From: Sipunculus nudus
Lineage: Eukaryota > Annelida > Sipuncula > Golfingiida > Sipunculidae
DNA: 64,000 nt
Reading direction: 5' to 3'
NCBI GenBank assembly: GCA_026874595.1
Contig: CM049320.1
Span: 37,634,714 to 37,698,713 of the forward strand
The position numbers and the translations under genes were made by a program. The notes below the pieces were generated by a model. It had not been told where the DNA came from and ran no database searches. It saw only the letters and a list, made by a program, of their open reading frames with translations. The stretch's first letter is position 1; each line of letters starts with the position of its first letter. This document shows, in pieces, positions 1 to 12,028 of the stretch.

Positions 1-232
1 TGGAAACCAATCCAGTAAAAGTTTCCGTAATCGTCTGGGAGGCCTTCATCTATTATGGCAACAGAGACTTTATCTGCAACTTCTTGGTCTTTAAGGATCG
101 CCAGGTGACCGCTGGCTTCCTCACATCTCAGTCTGGCGCTGTACCAGTTAATGGCTGGTATATCAGAGTAACACTTTCCATTAATCAGCTTACACATGTG
201 ACTGAGAGAGCTGTTCTGACAGTGACTGCATT
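1..232 (-). CDS. C-type lectin gene Y1, first CTLD exon, cut by window start
   Basis: This is the copy-1 version of the exon at 13757-14029. It starts at a good acceptor (TTTATAATCTTTCAG on the minus strand, 232/233) in phase 1 and runs off the window. It encodes the first half of a long-form CTLD: the N-terminal cysteine pair (CKLINGKC), the W-x-S-A-R-x-R-C helix and the G-H-L-A-I-L strand. The rest of the exon and the two following exons should lie left of the window, at the positions predicted from Y2. The frame is open upstream to an ATG at 314, an alternative start if the acceptor is not used. The stretch present matches Y2. Confidence 0.75.
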
Positions 233-334
233 CTGAAAGATTATAAAAATCAGAATACGGATATAATGACAAATAACTATAATACATTTTGGTAACTGCA
301 ATCATAAACAACATATTAATTGGAATAAAAAAAA
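233..334. other. Short sequence between lectin exon and repeat element I
   Basis: About 100 bases separate the Y1 exon from the inserted repeat. On the minus strand they hold the pyrimidine-rich acceptor tract and an in-frame ATG at 314 followed by a hydrophobic stretch (MLFMIAVTKMYYSYLSL). They could therefore be intron end or a true first exon. Confidence 0.4.
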
Positions 335-609
335 GTGACCCATGGGTCATGACGCTCAGCTGCCAAGCATGACCTGCGACATCATGGGCTGCGCTTCACA
401 ACTAGTAAAATTGTTGCAGAACCTATATGCCAATTTTGTTTAAACTTTCTACATTGCCATAAATTCTTATTATATATGTCTGGTTAAAACTTAGTGAACT
501 AGATATATCTTGGCACTGCAGGTGCCAGAGTACCCCAAGACATAGTAGGCCCCCCCTCCTATAAGAATAGGCCCCCATTTTTAGCAGCATATACTGAGAC
601 TTGGCAAGC

Positions 610-1760
610 AATTATTGTTTCTTCCATGTATCAATCCACAATCTTTTTGAAGATGTTGGTCCTGTGACCTTGACCTTTGACCTCATGACCCAAAAATCAA
701 TAGGGGTCTTGCTTTTTTAATGGGACATATATAAGTCAAGTTTGAAATCTATACATCAATAAAAGCAGGAATTATCATCCAGAAACTAATTTTTGGACAG
801 ATGGCTCCTGTGGCCTTGACCTTTGACCTTGTGACCCCAAAATTGATATTGATCATCCACTTTTATATATAAATCAATAGAGGTCTAGATTTATTGATGG
901 GCCATATATAAGTCAGGTTTGAAATCCATATATTAATCCAAGCTTGCATTATCATCTCAGGAACAAATGTTTGGACAGATGGCTCCTGTGACTTTCACCT
1001 TTGACCTTGTTACCTCACAATTGACAGGCGTTCCTCTATTGGCAGGGGAACTGTATGTGCAAGATGAAATGTCTGAGATGAAATGTTTGGCTGGAAATGC
1101 ATCCACATCTTTTTGAAGACGTGTCCTGTGACCTTGACCTTTGACCTCATGATCCCAAAATCAATTCGGGTCTTGCTTTTCCAATGGGACATATACATGT
1201 CAAGTTTGAAATCCATACATCAATAAAAGCAGGCATTATCATCCAGAAACTAATTTTTGGACAGATGGCTCCTGTGACCTTCACCTTTGACCTTGTGACT
1301 TCAAAATTGATAGGGGTCTTCCACTCTTGGCAGGTGATATATATGTGCAAGATGAAATGTCTGATATGAATTGTTTGGCTGAAAATGCATCCACAATCTG
1401 TTTAAAGATGTGTCCTGTGATCTTGACCTTTGACCTCATGACCCCAAAATCAAATCGGGTCTTGCTTTTCCAATGGGTCATATACAAGTCAAGTTTGAAA
1501 TCCATACATCAATAATAGCAGGAATTATTATCCAGAAACTAATTTTTGGACAGATGGCTCCTGTGACCTTCACCTTTGACCTTGTGACCTCAAAATTGAT
1601 AAGGGTCTTCCTCTATTGGCAGATGAACTATATGTGCAAGATGAAAGGTCTGAGATGAAATGTTTGGCTGAAAATGCATCCACAGTATCTTGTAAGATGC
1701 AAGTCCAGTGACCCTGACCTTAGACCCCATGACCCTAGAACCTATAGGGTTCTTACTTTA
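610..1760. repeat. ~290-bp tandem repeats rich in TGACCTTGACCTTTGACCT
   Basis: Four or five degenerate units of about 290 bases. Each carries GTGACCTTGACCTTTGACCTC followed by a second TTCACCTTTGACCTTGTGACC block about 150 bases later. The reverse complement of TGACCTTTGACCT is AGGTCAAAGGTCA, a perfect direct repeat of nuclear-receptor half-sites with 1-base spacing. Perfect copies start at 671, 817, 1135 and 1424. The overlapping TGACCTTGA is the extended half-site TCAAGGTCA. Short open frames here (1010-1658) are repeat-encoded and not genes. Confidence 0.8.
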
Positions 1761-3550
1761 GTAGTGGGCCATACATAAGTCACCTTTGAAATCCATATGG
1801 CTATCAACACTGGAGATATCATAAGAGATGTTTGATTTTCACCAAATATGGACACATCAAAGGTCAAGGCCACTCTGATGGTAAAGGTCATGACCCAAAT
1901 GTAAACAGACCTCATCCCATAGCCCATCTCTCTACATGTGCATAATATGAAAGAAATCTGTCCATTAGTTTTTGACTTATAATGCTTACAGTACTGTCAA
2001 GTGGCAATTACGGGGGTATTAAAAGGCGTAAAAACAAGAAAAGGATAACAGGTGGCGCCACCAGTTTCCGGTATATCACAAGGCTATCCAAGATCTTCGG
2101 TCACCTTAATTTTTAGACCAGTCCATGCAAGCTTACTTGAGATATTTAAGAATTTGTGTTATTTTCAGCAATAATGGACCTATTCAAGGTCAAGGTCATT
2201 CTCCTAGCATAGGTCATGACCCCATTTTAGATAGGCTTCGTCCCCTTACCTATATCTATACAAATGTAAAGTTTGAAAAAAATCAGTGAAATATTTTTTT
2301 AGTTTTCCCACTCACAAGGTTTTTCTGCGGCGGCGGCGGGACCGTCGTGAAACCATAGTATCCCGACTTTGTCTGGGGATACAATGATGGTCTGAGGCAA
2401 AAAGTATGGTTGTTGAGCTATCAGGAACTAATCCCACAGCTTGCTCGATACCTGTCAGTCTCAAAAGGAATACCACACAGGCCACATTTAAGATCAAAAT
2501 ATAGCAAAAGATCAAGGAAATCCATGCAAGAATTATTGTGAAACGGGTGCTTCCATATTAATTTTTATTCAATACAAGTCAACTGTACTGAGCTTTCATA
2601 AATGATGGTCATATTTATTAAGAAATCTTTGACCCAATGCAAGATAACATTAATATACATCCCACTGCATTCACTTTAATAGTTCTTGAGATAATATGTT
2701 CTAAAGGAATTTAAAGATGGCTTCCTGGTGGCCATATTGGATTTCTGACAGGTAGGAAATTGAACAACAAACATCCTCTAAAAGGGACCAAACATCATAA
2801 AAAAATCACAGAAACTGCCCTGGCAAAAGGATTTCAAAAATGGCTACCTGGCAGACATAATGGTTTTCTGACAAGTCTGACATTTGATATCACACATCCT
2901 CCAATAAGACACTCAACTTGTAGCAATTGCTTCAAAGAATGTAACAGTTATGAATGTCCAAAACAATTCAAAAGGCATGATCAGGTTGGAGAGCTCTCAT
3001 ATCAGATTTATGAACATGCAAATGTAAAAAGTGCAAATCCAATTTGTTTTAATTATCAGCTTGCTCTTCAATGGGGTCAGCAGAGTAGGTAAACTGCAAA
3101 ACCTAAAAGAAAAGAAATGCAGAAAGCATCACTGAGAGTCTTGTAATCAAATAAAGCCATCCTAAATCCAGGTAAAGACCCACATATTATCAGAACAAAC
3201 ACTTGCTGGTATATCTGATGATTTGTATAATAATATTCAGATATCCAGAAAACTAAGTTTATTGCTATGATTCCATGATATAAACTGCAAAATGTTCCCA
3301 TCATTTTATAAATCAGTAGCTAAACCTTAACACTTAACTCTCATAGTCTTAATGCCTGGACAAAGCATTCCGGCAACAGTGTTTTTGTTATGCACTAATG
3401 ATATATCCTTATCACTCCATGAGCTGATACAAAAGGGAGTCATATATCACAAGTGTCACTGACAATTATAGGCCCATAGTGAGATGTACCAGTTGTGAGT
3501 GCCATGGTTATATATACAAGAAAACAAGAAAAATAGAGATGGTCTACAAA
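1761..3550. other. Interior of repeat element I, no gene
   Basis: Decayed repeat sequence with scattered GGTCAAGGTCA motifs (about 1857 and 2190), a GGTGGCGCCACC palindrome at 2051-2062 shared with element II, and a CGG-rich patch near 2325. Open frames at 2312-2515 and 2760-3092 encode no recognisable domain. The first has a hydrophobic run, but it ends in an arginine string produced by the CGG run. Confidence 0.5.
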
Positions 3551-4440
3551 ATATGTTATTGTGAACATCCCTGACCTATGACCTTGGCCTTTTGCCCATA
3601 TATCAACTGGATTCTTTCTAAATGATGGGTAACTACTTACCACTTACATCTGGCCAGGTGTAATTACTTGGCAACCAATGAGTGAATAACTTAGACCTGC
3701 AACCTTTAACCTCCTGACCAGCTGACCTCAAAATCAATTAGTTATTTCTTCATGCAAAAAGACCCATAAATATGAAGTTTGAATCAAATTCAGTGATGCA
3801 TAGATGTGGCATATGTGAACGACTGAAGGTTTGGGTTGAACAGTTTCACTTAAAATATGTTCACAAGCATTTAGAACAATATTGTGACCTTGCCCTTTGA
3901 CCTTTTGAACTCAACATCAATAGGCTTCTTCTCCTATTGGTAGGCAAGCCATATATGACAGATGGAAAGTATAGATTGAAAAGTTTGCCTTAAAATGACT
4001 CCACGCAAGAAGAGGGTGCTGTAAACTTGACCTTTGACCTCAAAATCAACAGGTTTTTTCCCCTGTTGGCAGAGAAGCGATATCAGTGCTGAAAGGTTTG
4101 GAATGAAAGGTCTAGCTTGAAATGTGTCCACAACCTTTTCAATGAAGTGGATCCTGTGACCCTGACCTTTGACGTTGTGACCACAACATCTATAGGATTC
4201 TTCTCCCACTTAGTAGGTGAGCTATATGTGAAAGATCAAAGATTTGGGATGAAAGGTTTGGCTTAAAATGCATCCTGAGGCTTTTCAAAGAAGTTGGTTC
4301 TGTGACCTTGACCTTGTGACCTCAAAATAATTATGGTTCTTCCCCGGTTGGTAGGTGAGCTGTATGCGAAAGATGAAAGGTTTTGGATGAAAATTTTGGC
4401 TAAAAGAATTATTTCTGGGGGGTGCAAACACACCCCACCA
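3551..4440. repeat. Degenerate nuclear-receptor-half-site repeats, second block
   Basis: Further units of about 130-150 bases with TGACCTTGACC or TGACCTTTGACC followed by CAAAATCAA and TTCTTCTCCTATTGGTAGG. One perfect TGACCTTTGACCT begins at 4028. This is the same motif family as 610-1760 but more diverged. Confidence 0.65.
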
Positions 4441-4663
4441 TAACTTCGAGAATATAGGTCGCAGTGACCTAATTTCAGGTTTGCGAGGAGATCTTTTTAG
4501 AACCTCTAAGACTGCATAGGGTTCATGGCCCTAGCCCCTACGGTTACGATTTGTGCCCTGCTAACGGACGGACGGCCGGCCGGCCGGACGGACAGACGGA
4601 AGGACGTCGGCCAAAGACCCATCGCTATAGCCCAGCATGACTGAAAGTCAGCTGAGCTAAAAA

Positions 4664-5522
4664 CTCTGTAAGTACATGGGAAGTAGCTCAGTGGCTATTG
4701 AGTCTAATATCGGATCGAAGGTCAGCCTTCGGGTTTAACTAGCTAAGACTTTAATCTGGCAAAATTGTAACATTTGAAAAGAATATTTAGAAAGCGGGAT
4801 ACTTGAGATGTGACCTTCATTCTTTTGGCTTAGAAAACCTGTGACTCGCAAATAATATTGATATGCTAATTCTTTATGCATTTAAATAGAGCTATCATTT
4901 GGCAGATACGTAAAGGTTTAACTGTATGAAATTTCTGCATGAAAATGCATGAAAAGTTATCTTGAGAGAAGGCTTCATGGAGGAAACAATTGTTGCAGAA
5001 TTTTAGTTCGTGTCTTTGTTGTTTATATTTCAATAGAAGCTCTAACTGATAAGCCTGTGTAGAATGTAGTGTTAATGACTTAAAAAGGCAATTTGTAGTG
5101 AAGAAGGGGAATTATCCTTCTTTTTTGAAGGCATTGATAGCTCCTCGTTACATTAGTTGTAAATATTTCCGCTTTATCACTTGTTGTAAACGTCGAGTTT
5201 TTATCATACTTCAGCCACGGCCTTGGATCATGGTCAAGTCTGTTCTGACAAACGTAGGAGGGTATAGGAGTTTTTTGAAAATTTATTTTTGTTAATTTTT
5301 ATTTTTCTGTTAAAAACACGAAAAAAGCTTGCAATATGGATGCCCCATAGATGCCTTCTTGACTTTTTGGCAATTGAGACACGACGCGATGTTCATAGAA
5401 GTTCTTGCGCCTTTCCTATTTGATAGAGTTCTAACGTTCCTTTAATTACTGCCACCGATGGAAACATTTTATTATATATTACAGATATGTTAACGTTTCA
5501 ACTAATAAAAAGACTTTGAAGT
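4664..5522. other. Gene-free spacer with a tRNA-like patch
   Basis: No gene is seen. Near 4678-4745 the string AGTAGCTCAGTGGC matches a polymerase III A box, and CGGGTTTAAC is a poor B-box match, so this may be a decayed tRNA-derived element. The rest is AT-rich unique-looking sequence. A frame at 5098-5295 has no recognisable features. Confidence 0.35.
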
Positions 5523-5752
5523 ACAGTCACCAAATTTGCAGCATTAATGCACCTTATAAAGGGCTCGGTCAAGTTCGAACTTGGATGACCTTGATGCATG
5601 TCGAAATGATGTTAACGCAATAATTCAAACACAATTTGAGGCAAAGTCACCAAACTTGCAGCATTGATACATCTTATCGAGGTCTAGATGATGTTCGAAA
5701 GTGGATAACTTTGATGTATGGTAAAATAATGTTAACGCAATAATTAAAACAA
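5523..5752 (+). repeat. ~120-bp tandem repeat, left part
   Basis: Two units beginning CAGTCACCAAATTTGCAGCATT and ending GATGTTAACGCAATAATT. The same unit resumes at 7608 on the far side of element II, so element II appears to be inserted into an older array. Confidence 0.7.
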
Positions 5753-7596
5753 GTGACCCATGGGTCATGACGCTCAGCTGAATGGGAAGAGATTCGCAAA
5801 AGGAAATTTTATCATCTGAATGGTAGTATATACCCATTCAACTGAAGCATCAAACAGATTAACCAACAGGCCAAGATTGTGTCTGTATTTATATATCTCA
5901 AAAATAGAGAAAAAAATGCGTAAAAATACAGGTGGCTCCACCAGTCTGCAGAAACTAATAAAAAAACTCAATGGTCAATATGCATGCAAAGAATCATGGT
6001 GATCTCTGCATAAGTTCAGATACTTCAGCTTTTGTATAAAATTTTCCATTATTCTGAGGGATACTTCGGAGTCCTATAGCTTGAAAGATACGAGTAACAG
6101 AGACCTAATTTCAGGTTTCCACAGACACTTTTCATGGGCCTCCTTGCATGACAAGAATGAAGATTCTAGGTCCAGTTGTTATGATTTGTACCCTGTTGAC
6201 AGATAACCTATTCTTTAAAGGAAAAATTTGTAAAAATTTGTAAAAAAAGAGGTGGCACACCCAGTCTACAGAAACTGATAGAACACCTCATGATCAATAT
6301 GTATGCCAAAAATCATGATCATTAGTGTTGTAGCTATTGAGTCTGCAGTTTTGTATCAAAATTTTCATTATTATGGGGGGTATTTTGATATGGGTAACAG
6401 AGACCTAATTTCAGGTTTCCATGGAGGCTTTTCATGGGTTTCCCTGTGTGTCAAGAATGAAGATTCTAGGTCCAGTCTATACGATTTGTGCCTATTTAAC
6501 AGATGTTCACATTTTTAAAGGTCTCAAAGATAGAGAAAACTATTCCTAAAAAATCGAAAAATACAGGTGGCGCCACCAATCTGCAGGAACTTATGGAACA
6601 TCTCATGATCAATATGTGTACCAATCATCATGACCATCAGTGATGTAGTTAATGAGATATTGAAGTTTTTGTATGAATTTTTTTACTATTCTGAGGGGTA
6701 CTTTGGGGCCCCATAGCTCAAATGATATGGGAAACAGAGACCTAATTTCAGGTTTCCATGGAGACTTTTCATAGGTCTCTCACTGTCTCAAGAATGAAGA
6801 TTCTAGGTCCAGTCTATACGATTTGTGCCCCGTTAACAGATGTTCACATTTTTAAAGGTCTCAAAATGAGAGAAAAAATATAGCTAAAAAATCGAAAAAT
6901 ACAGGTGGCGCCACCAGTCTGCAGGAACTGATGGAAATTTTATGATCAATATGTGTGCCAAAAATCATGACCATCAGTGATGTAGTTAATGAGATATTGA
7001 AGTTTTTGTATGAAACTTTTTACTTTTCATGGGGGTACTTTGGGGCCCCATGGCTCAAAGGATATGGGTAACAGGGACCTAATTTCTGGTTTCCAAGGTT
7101 ACTTTTCATAGGTCTCTCACTGTGTCATGAATGAAGATTCTAAGTCCAGTCCACGCGATTTGTGCCCTGTTAACAGATGTTCACATTTTTAAAGGTCTCA
7201 AAAATAGAGAAAGAAATTCGTAAAATATTGAAAAATACAGGTGGCGCTACCAATCTGCAAGAACTAATGGAACATCTCATGATCAATATGTATGCCAAAA
7301 ATTATGACCATTTTTGGTGTAGTTAATGAGATATTGAAGTCTTTGTATGAAATTTTTGACTATTCTGGGTAGCTCGAAGAATATGGGTAACAGAGAACTA
7401 ATTTCTGGTTTCCAAGGAGATTTTTTATGGACCTCTCAGAATCTGAAGTTACAAGATTCTAGGTCCAGTGGTTACGATTTGTGCCTGGTTAACGGACAGA
7501 CGGACAGACAGACGGACAGACGGACAGACAGACGGACGACGGACACAGAGTGATCGCTATAGCTCAGATGACTTACATTCAGCTGAGCTAAAAAAA
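5753..7596 (+). mobile_element. Repeat element II (copy 1), five internal modules
   Basis: Has the same termini as element I (GTGACCCATGGGTCATGAC/GCTCAGCTG and CAGCTGAGCTAAAAA). The interior is five direct modules of about 316-337 bases, each opening with ACAGGTGGCGCCACCAGTCTGCAG or a variant (near 5929, 6248, 6564, 6901, 7238). Two modules keep the 12-base palindrome GGTGGCGCCACC (6566-6577, 6904-6915). It ends with a GACGGACAGACGG microsatellite (7494-7540). No coding capacity is visible. Confidence 0.65.
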
Positions 7597-7870
7597 TTGA
7601 TGTACAGTCACCATACTTGCAGCATTGATGCACCTTATCAAGGGTATGGTAAATTTTGAATATCGATGACCTTGATGCACTTTTCACGTGTCAGAGGCGA
7701 TTATGCTTAAACAAATTAACTCAATAAGACGCAAGGTTACATATCCGATAATCTAAAAATGATGTTAACGCAATAACTCGAAAAATTTCAGGCTAGGTCA
7801 CCAAAATCGCAGCTTTGATGCACCTCATAAAGGGCTAGGTTAAGTTAGAATAAGGACACCTAGATGCAGG
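7597..7870 (+). repeat. ~120-bp tandem repeat, right part
   Basis: Continuation of the array seen at 5523-5752 (CAGTCACCATACTTGCAGCATTG, then GATGTTAACGCAATAACT, then GGTCACCAAAATCGCAGC). It is more diverged than the left part. Confidence 0.6.
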
Positions 7871-8138
7871 TTTCAAGGTCAGAGAGTAAATCTTGGTGGA
7901 TGACATTGACCAATCTCAGTTTTCATACAGGTTTTCAAATCCTTTTTCCTAGCTATTTCCACACCAGGCAGGGGACATACTATATCTGTTTCATAGATCA
8001 ACTTTTCTCTTGTAAGATTAGTGATTTAACCTGTTGGATATTTTGGAATCGACTAAGAGATGCATAGTAAAATATAATATCAGGGAGTTAATATTTGAAT
8101 TATATTAGTCATATTCGAGTACGTAATGTTTCAATCTA

Positions 8139-10890
8139 CTAACCATCAGTCTGGCATATTGCTAGTATACCAGACAGGAAACAATCACCGGTCTTCAAGT
8201 TAGCATTTGGCACGTACAGAAACCCACATCTGTAGGGGTTCTCAAGGTGGTGAACAAGAAACTTGTGAGAGGTGTTTATTCCAACTGGAACACTGCCGTC
8301 TGCAATGCATAATGATTGCTTGATTAATCAAAAGTTTTTGGTTTGTCATATTCAAAAAGAAAAATGTGATCAGTTCAACATTGGTATTGTTACAATATAC
8401 GATCGAGGACCTATTCATATGTGTAATTCTTGTTTTTTTTGTTTTTTTTTTTTTGTTTTTTTTTTTTTTTGTTTTGCCACATTGTCACTGACAATGGCGA
8501 CGTCATTAGTGGAAAGTCCTGTGGGTTTCTTTGTATTTCAATAGGCCATATACCCTAATGCAAATAGGAAACCGCAAATATTTCCGTTTTTCATATACAG
8601 ATACATACAATACTTTAACGCAGTAACTGGTCCTTTGCAGCATTACATAACTATATGCATAATATTCAAGTGCGATAAAGCATTTTTGCCGGAAGGGGTC
8701 AACAGATGAATATACTTAATATATGTGTGCCTTGAAACCGTATATAAGCCTATACGGACAGGGTAATTATTTAACGGGGGTATTAATTATGATACAGTGA
8801 AGACTGTTATTTCATATCATATCATTATTTATTTTTAAAATAATATAAAAAAAAACACGTTAATAGAGAAAAAAATGAAGCGTCAGAAGTAAGCATCTGT
8901 GACACTCGAAATGTCTTCCGCGGATGCTTGTTTTTTGTTTCCAAGCGTTCGATGCCCTAGTCGTAGTCACTAACCAGTATTGGAGTCTGTACAATCCATG
9001 TAAAATAAATAAGTTTACATTAAACATCGCAGGCTGCCTATAATTCAATCTAGCTGTGTTAACGCTGCGTTGACAACTGACCCTACATTTCATTTAGTCA
9101 AATAATCATATAATGAAACGATTTCTATTCATATAATGATACGCTAGGAGTTGAATTACAAAAAATTAATTCATTTATGCCTAACCTTTCAAAATTTGAC
9201 ACATTTGATTTCCCCTTGGGACTCTCCAAACTCAAATGAGACACTCCAACATTTTGCCAAGAGCGCCGAGAATTTTTTTTCTGATGGAAGGACCGGATTA
9301 TGGAAAATAATGTGTACACTTGATAACGACAAGCAACAGAGTGACGTATGCGGCACCCTATGTAAAGTAAGTAAAGGCTGGGGTCCCGTATATGTTTTTA
9401 ATGTGTATGAGTAAGTTACAAGATTCAGAATGTCCGTCAAAGACGGACTCCTGCAGCAAGATGCACATACATACTCATGAGGTGGCCATTGACCCATTTC
9501 CAGTGCTTTATAACGTGTCGCTTTATTCCGATCCAAGCCGTCTGGTTCGGATAGTCGGAGAGCCCTCTGATGATTTCATCATCATCAGTATGTGAGTTTG
9601 CCAGTGTTCCCTCTCTACAGAAGTGACTTGCATTGTGAAACTCCACTTCATCAACCGAGCGAGCTTCAAATAAACGACCAACTAATGATATACACCAAGC
9701 CATGTACCGATATTTCCAGTGTAATGACGAGCGATTTTAGCTAGAATGCTACCAATGCTTCCTAGGTTGCTTTTGTTCAGGGAGAACTCAACTGTACACA
9801 AAGATTCGGGACGGCGGGTAGGTAACTGATAATAATTTGCACAAAAGCGTGCTATGGCGGGGAATGGGACTTTTACGTTGGCGTACATTGTTTGGGGACA
9901 GGGGACATGTTATATTGTACATTCCACAATGGTAGTCCCAAACAAACGACCTCCTGGAATTCGAATATGGGTGTCATTCTTCACCAGAGGTCTCCCGGCC
10001 ACGCCATATGACACCAAGGTGGATGCAAAATATTGCCTCAGAATATCTAGTTGAATGCATATACCAGACAGGTGCATATGTTTATTCAATAGATCGTCCA
10101 AAATTAAGTCAATAAAATAAATAAAAAAAAACCTTTAATTGTGGCCTTAATTGTTGCAGATAATTGTGAGCTATTATGGCTGGTTCTAGCCATCCATCAT
10201 TGGATATGCCCTTTCACTGTCATTTACTGTTATACTGTAAAAGTTGCGAAAAAAGTAACAACGAAAGAATGAAAAATTGTTTTGAATTTTGAAATATATA
10301 TATTTTTTTTTTCATAATTTGGCGTATCAATTCCAAAAAAGGGAATTAGCATATATAGGCCTACTTTGGAAGAACTAAAACAATATACATCGCAAAATTT
10401 TAAAGATTTGCAAATGTGCGAAAACAACGATAAAACTCGATCTTAATGGTCATATACACAAAGAAACTCTTGAAAGGCTGCTGAAAAATATATCAGAATT
10501 GTAAGCAATAAAGTGGGCATGGCCACGTATGACATATGCTTTGTCAAATGACACAGAACTCACAAGATTCTATAATACTGTAAATTATACTTTTCACATC
10601 TCATAATAGACCTTTAGCCAAATTCAAATGGGCCATTACAGGGCGAAGAAAATATAGTTCCACTTTCGGACAAAAGATGGCGAAGTGATCTCTGGAGAAA
10701 TGCAATGAGTCCCCTTCGACCATTGAGTTGACAGTCGAGTGAACAGGCTTAACATAAAAAATGATGCCGCTTATCTTAACATTAATTAACATGATTTACC
10801 TTTTCCCGGTGTAAACAGATCAACAGATAAAGTCAGTATGTTAAAATATGAATACAGAAATGCAACCTCTATTACATGAAAACACGACAT
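8139..10890 (-). CDS. C-type lectin X1, secreted, single CTLD (3 exons)
   Basis: The product is a predicted secreted 152-residue protein made of a signal peptide and one CTLD. Exons (minus strand): 10800-10890 (ATG, hydrophobic leader with VIEVAFLYSYFNILTL, donor G|GTAAAT), 9475-9681 (acceptor CATTAG, donor A|GTATGT) and 8139-8299 (acceptor TTGCAG, TAG stop). All junctions are phase 1 and the joined length is 459 bases. The four core CTLD cysteines are present: FCREGT in exon 2, then RCGFLY, GDCF and AICQ in exon 3. The WIG-type strand is TAWIGIKR and the WxW motif is WKWVNG. No EPN, QPD or WND motif is seen, so classical calcium-dependent sugar binding is doubtful. The first exon is the least certain, since the frame is open upstream to 10995. 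An exact coding copy exists as X2. Confidence 0.78.
8430..8474 (+). repeat. Poly-T tract in lectin X1 intron 2
   Basis: Long T runs broken by G, in the intron between the two CTLD exons. The length differs by a few bases from copy 2 (about 22228-22270), making it the clearest length marker between the two duplicates. Confidence 0.8.
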
Positions 10891-11547
10891 ATCATTAGTT
10901 AAAACTGCAAGTACCAGATGGCGACACCATATGAAGGGGGATTTCCATGACACTGAGCTAACTATATCTTGGCCCATTTGTAGCAGCTGAGTCACGTGTT
11001 TTACCTACATTTTTTATTGGCTTCTCTTTATACAATTATGATAAGGCTTTTAGGTACGTCTATCCAAACTGTTGTTGAAAAACATGTTTCTGTCTGTGGT
11101 GGTATACAGTGAACCAGAACATTGATAGTGGGTCATATGTGTTTATTGTGTATGTAAATGATTTACGCGGACCATGAATATGTATGATGGCAGCTAGGGA
11201 GAATTGACAGCATATATCACTGTTAAATATAATAGATTGTTGTCCCTCCCTCTTAGTAAACCCCCGGGGGGGGGACATACCCGGACATTCGAAATATATA
11301 ATCAGAAGCATTTAAAATAGCTTGCCTCCCAGCCAACATTGAAAGTACACTAACAAGCTGGCTATGTGCTGTGATCACATTTATGAACATGATACTACTA
11401 CCACAAGAAAAAAAACAACAACAACAACAGCACAGCTAGCCATGTTATAAATGGAGGATTCGACCCACTGAAAAGTGTATTTGCGATGACTGATGAGATA
11501 ACATATATAACCCATACCACAGATCTACTCGAACAATCCATTCCTAC
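10891..11547. other. Spacer upstream of lectin X1 to duplication end
   Basis: The upstream region of X1, with no convincing core promoter. It contains an (ACA)n tract near 11405-11430, a short C/G run at 11263-11272 and CCCAGCCAACATTG at 11331. It ends at the duplication boundary. Confidence 0.4.
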
Positions 11548-11979
11548 CCCAGCTAGCACAAAAATATTTTAAAAATGTTTTATAAACGTTTGGCAAAATG
11601 TTTTGAAAATGTTTTCTCGTGATATTTTTATAACGTTTTTTTGTATGTTCGAAAAAACGTTTTTATGTGTATACATAGTTTCACATGTTCTGCATCTGCT
11701 GTCATCCTTATATTGTTTCATGTGATGTATTCAATAAAAACAGTAAAAACAACGCAGTTTTCTATTTAATGACGATATACCCAAGTATCCCTCTGCAAAG
11801 GAAACTGGATAATAACGGGATAAAATGATATGATGAGTACATGAGATTGTTCTGAATATTGTATCCTTACAAATCACACTTTATCTTTCCATAGATTAAT
11901 TTATACCGAAATTAAATAAGTAAAAAGTAATACCTATGCAGATCTCACATTTGTTAACATTATAACATTCACTACCTTA

Positions 11980-12028
<49 letters not shown>

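Larger units (their letters stand above)
335..4663 (+). mobile_element. Repeat element I (copy 1), GCTCAGCTG termini
   Basis: A 4.3-kb non-coding element bounded on the left by GTGACCCATGGGTCATGAC then GCTCAGCTG, and on the right by CAGCTGAGCTAAAAA, so the ends form a short inverted repeat. Before the right end is a GACGGACGGCCGG-type microsatellite (4563-4606) preceded by a module containing GGTTACGATTTGTGCCCTG. The same two ends delimit element II at 5753-7596, which defines a family. No transposase frame is visible, so it is non-autonomous or a composite. It lies about 100 bases upstream of a lectin exon. The class is not certain. Confidence 0.6.
1..11547. repeat. 13.8-kb tandem duplication, copy 1 (right-hand 11.5 kb)
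   Basis: Bases 1-11547 match 13798-25341 base for base apart from about two dozen substitutions and a few short indels that I noticed by eye. The repeat offset is 13794-13798. The match stops after the shared string ATTCCTAC (11547 here, 25341 there). Because the offset equals the distance between the two right ends, this is a simple head-to-tail duplication, and about 2.2 kb of copy 1 must lie left of the window. It holds lectin gene X1, the start of lectin gene Y1, and two large repeat elements. Confidence 0.95.

Noticed and set aside
2312-2515. A small membrane protein with a basic tail
   Set aside because: The arginine string comes from a CGG run and the frame lies inside repeat element I; no start or splice context supports it.
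4563-4606. CRISPR-like or regulatory array in the GGACGG/GGCCGG run
   Set aside because: It is a simple microsatellite inside a eukaryotic repeat element; there are no unique spacers.
9151-9414. A plus-strand exon ending at the consensus-like donor AAA|GTAAGT near 9366
   Set aside because: No upstream acceptor, leader or recognisable domain; it lies in the intron of X1 on the opposite strand.
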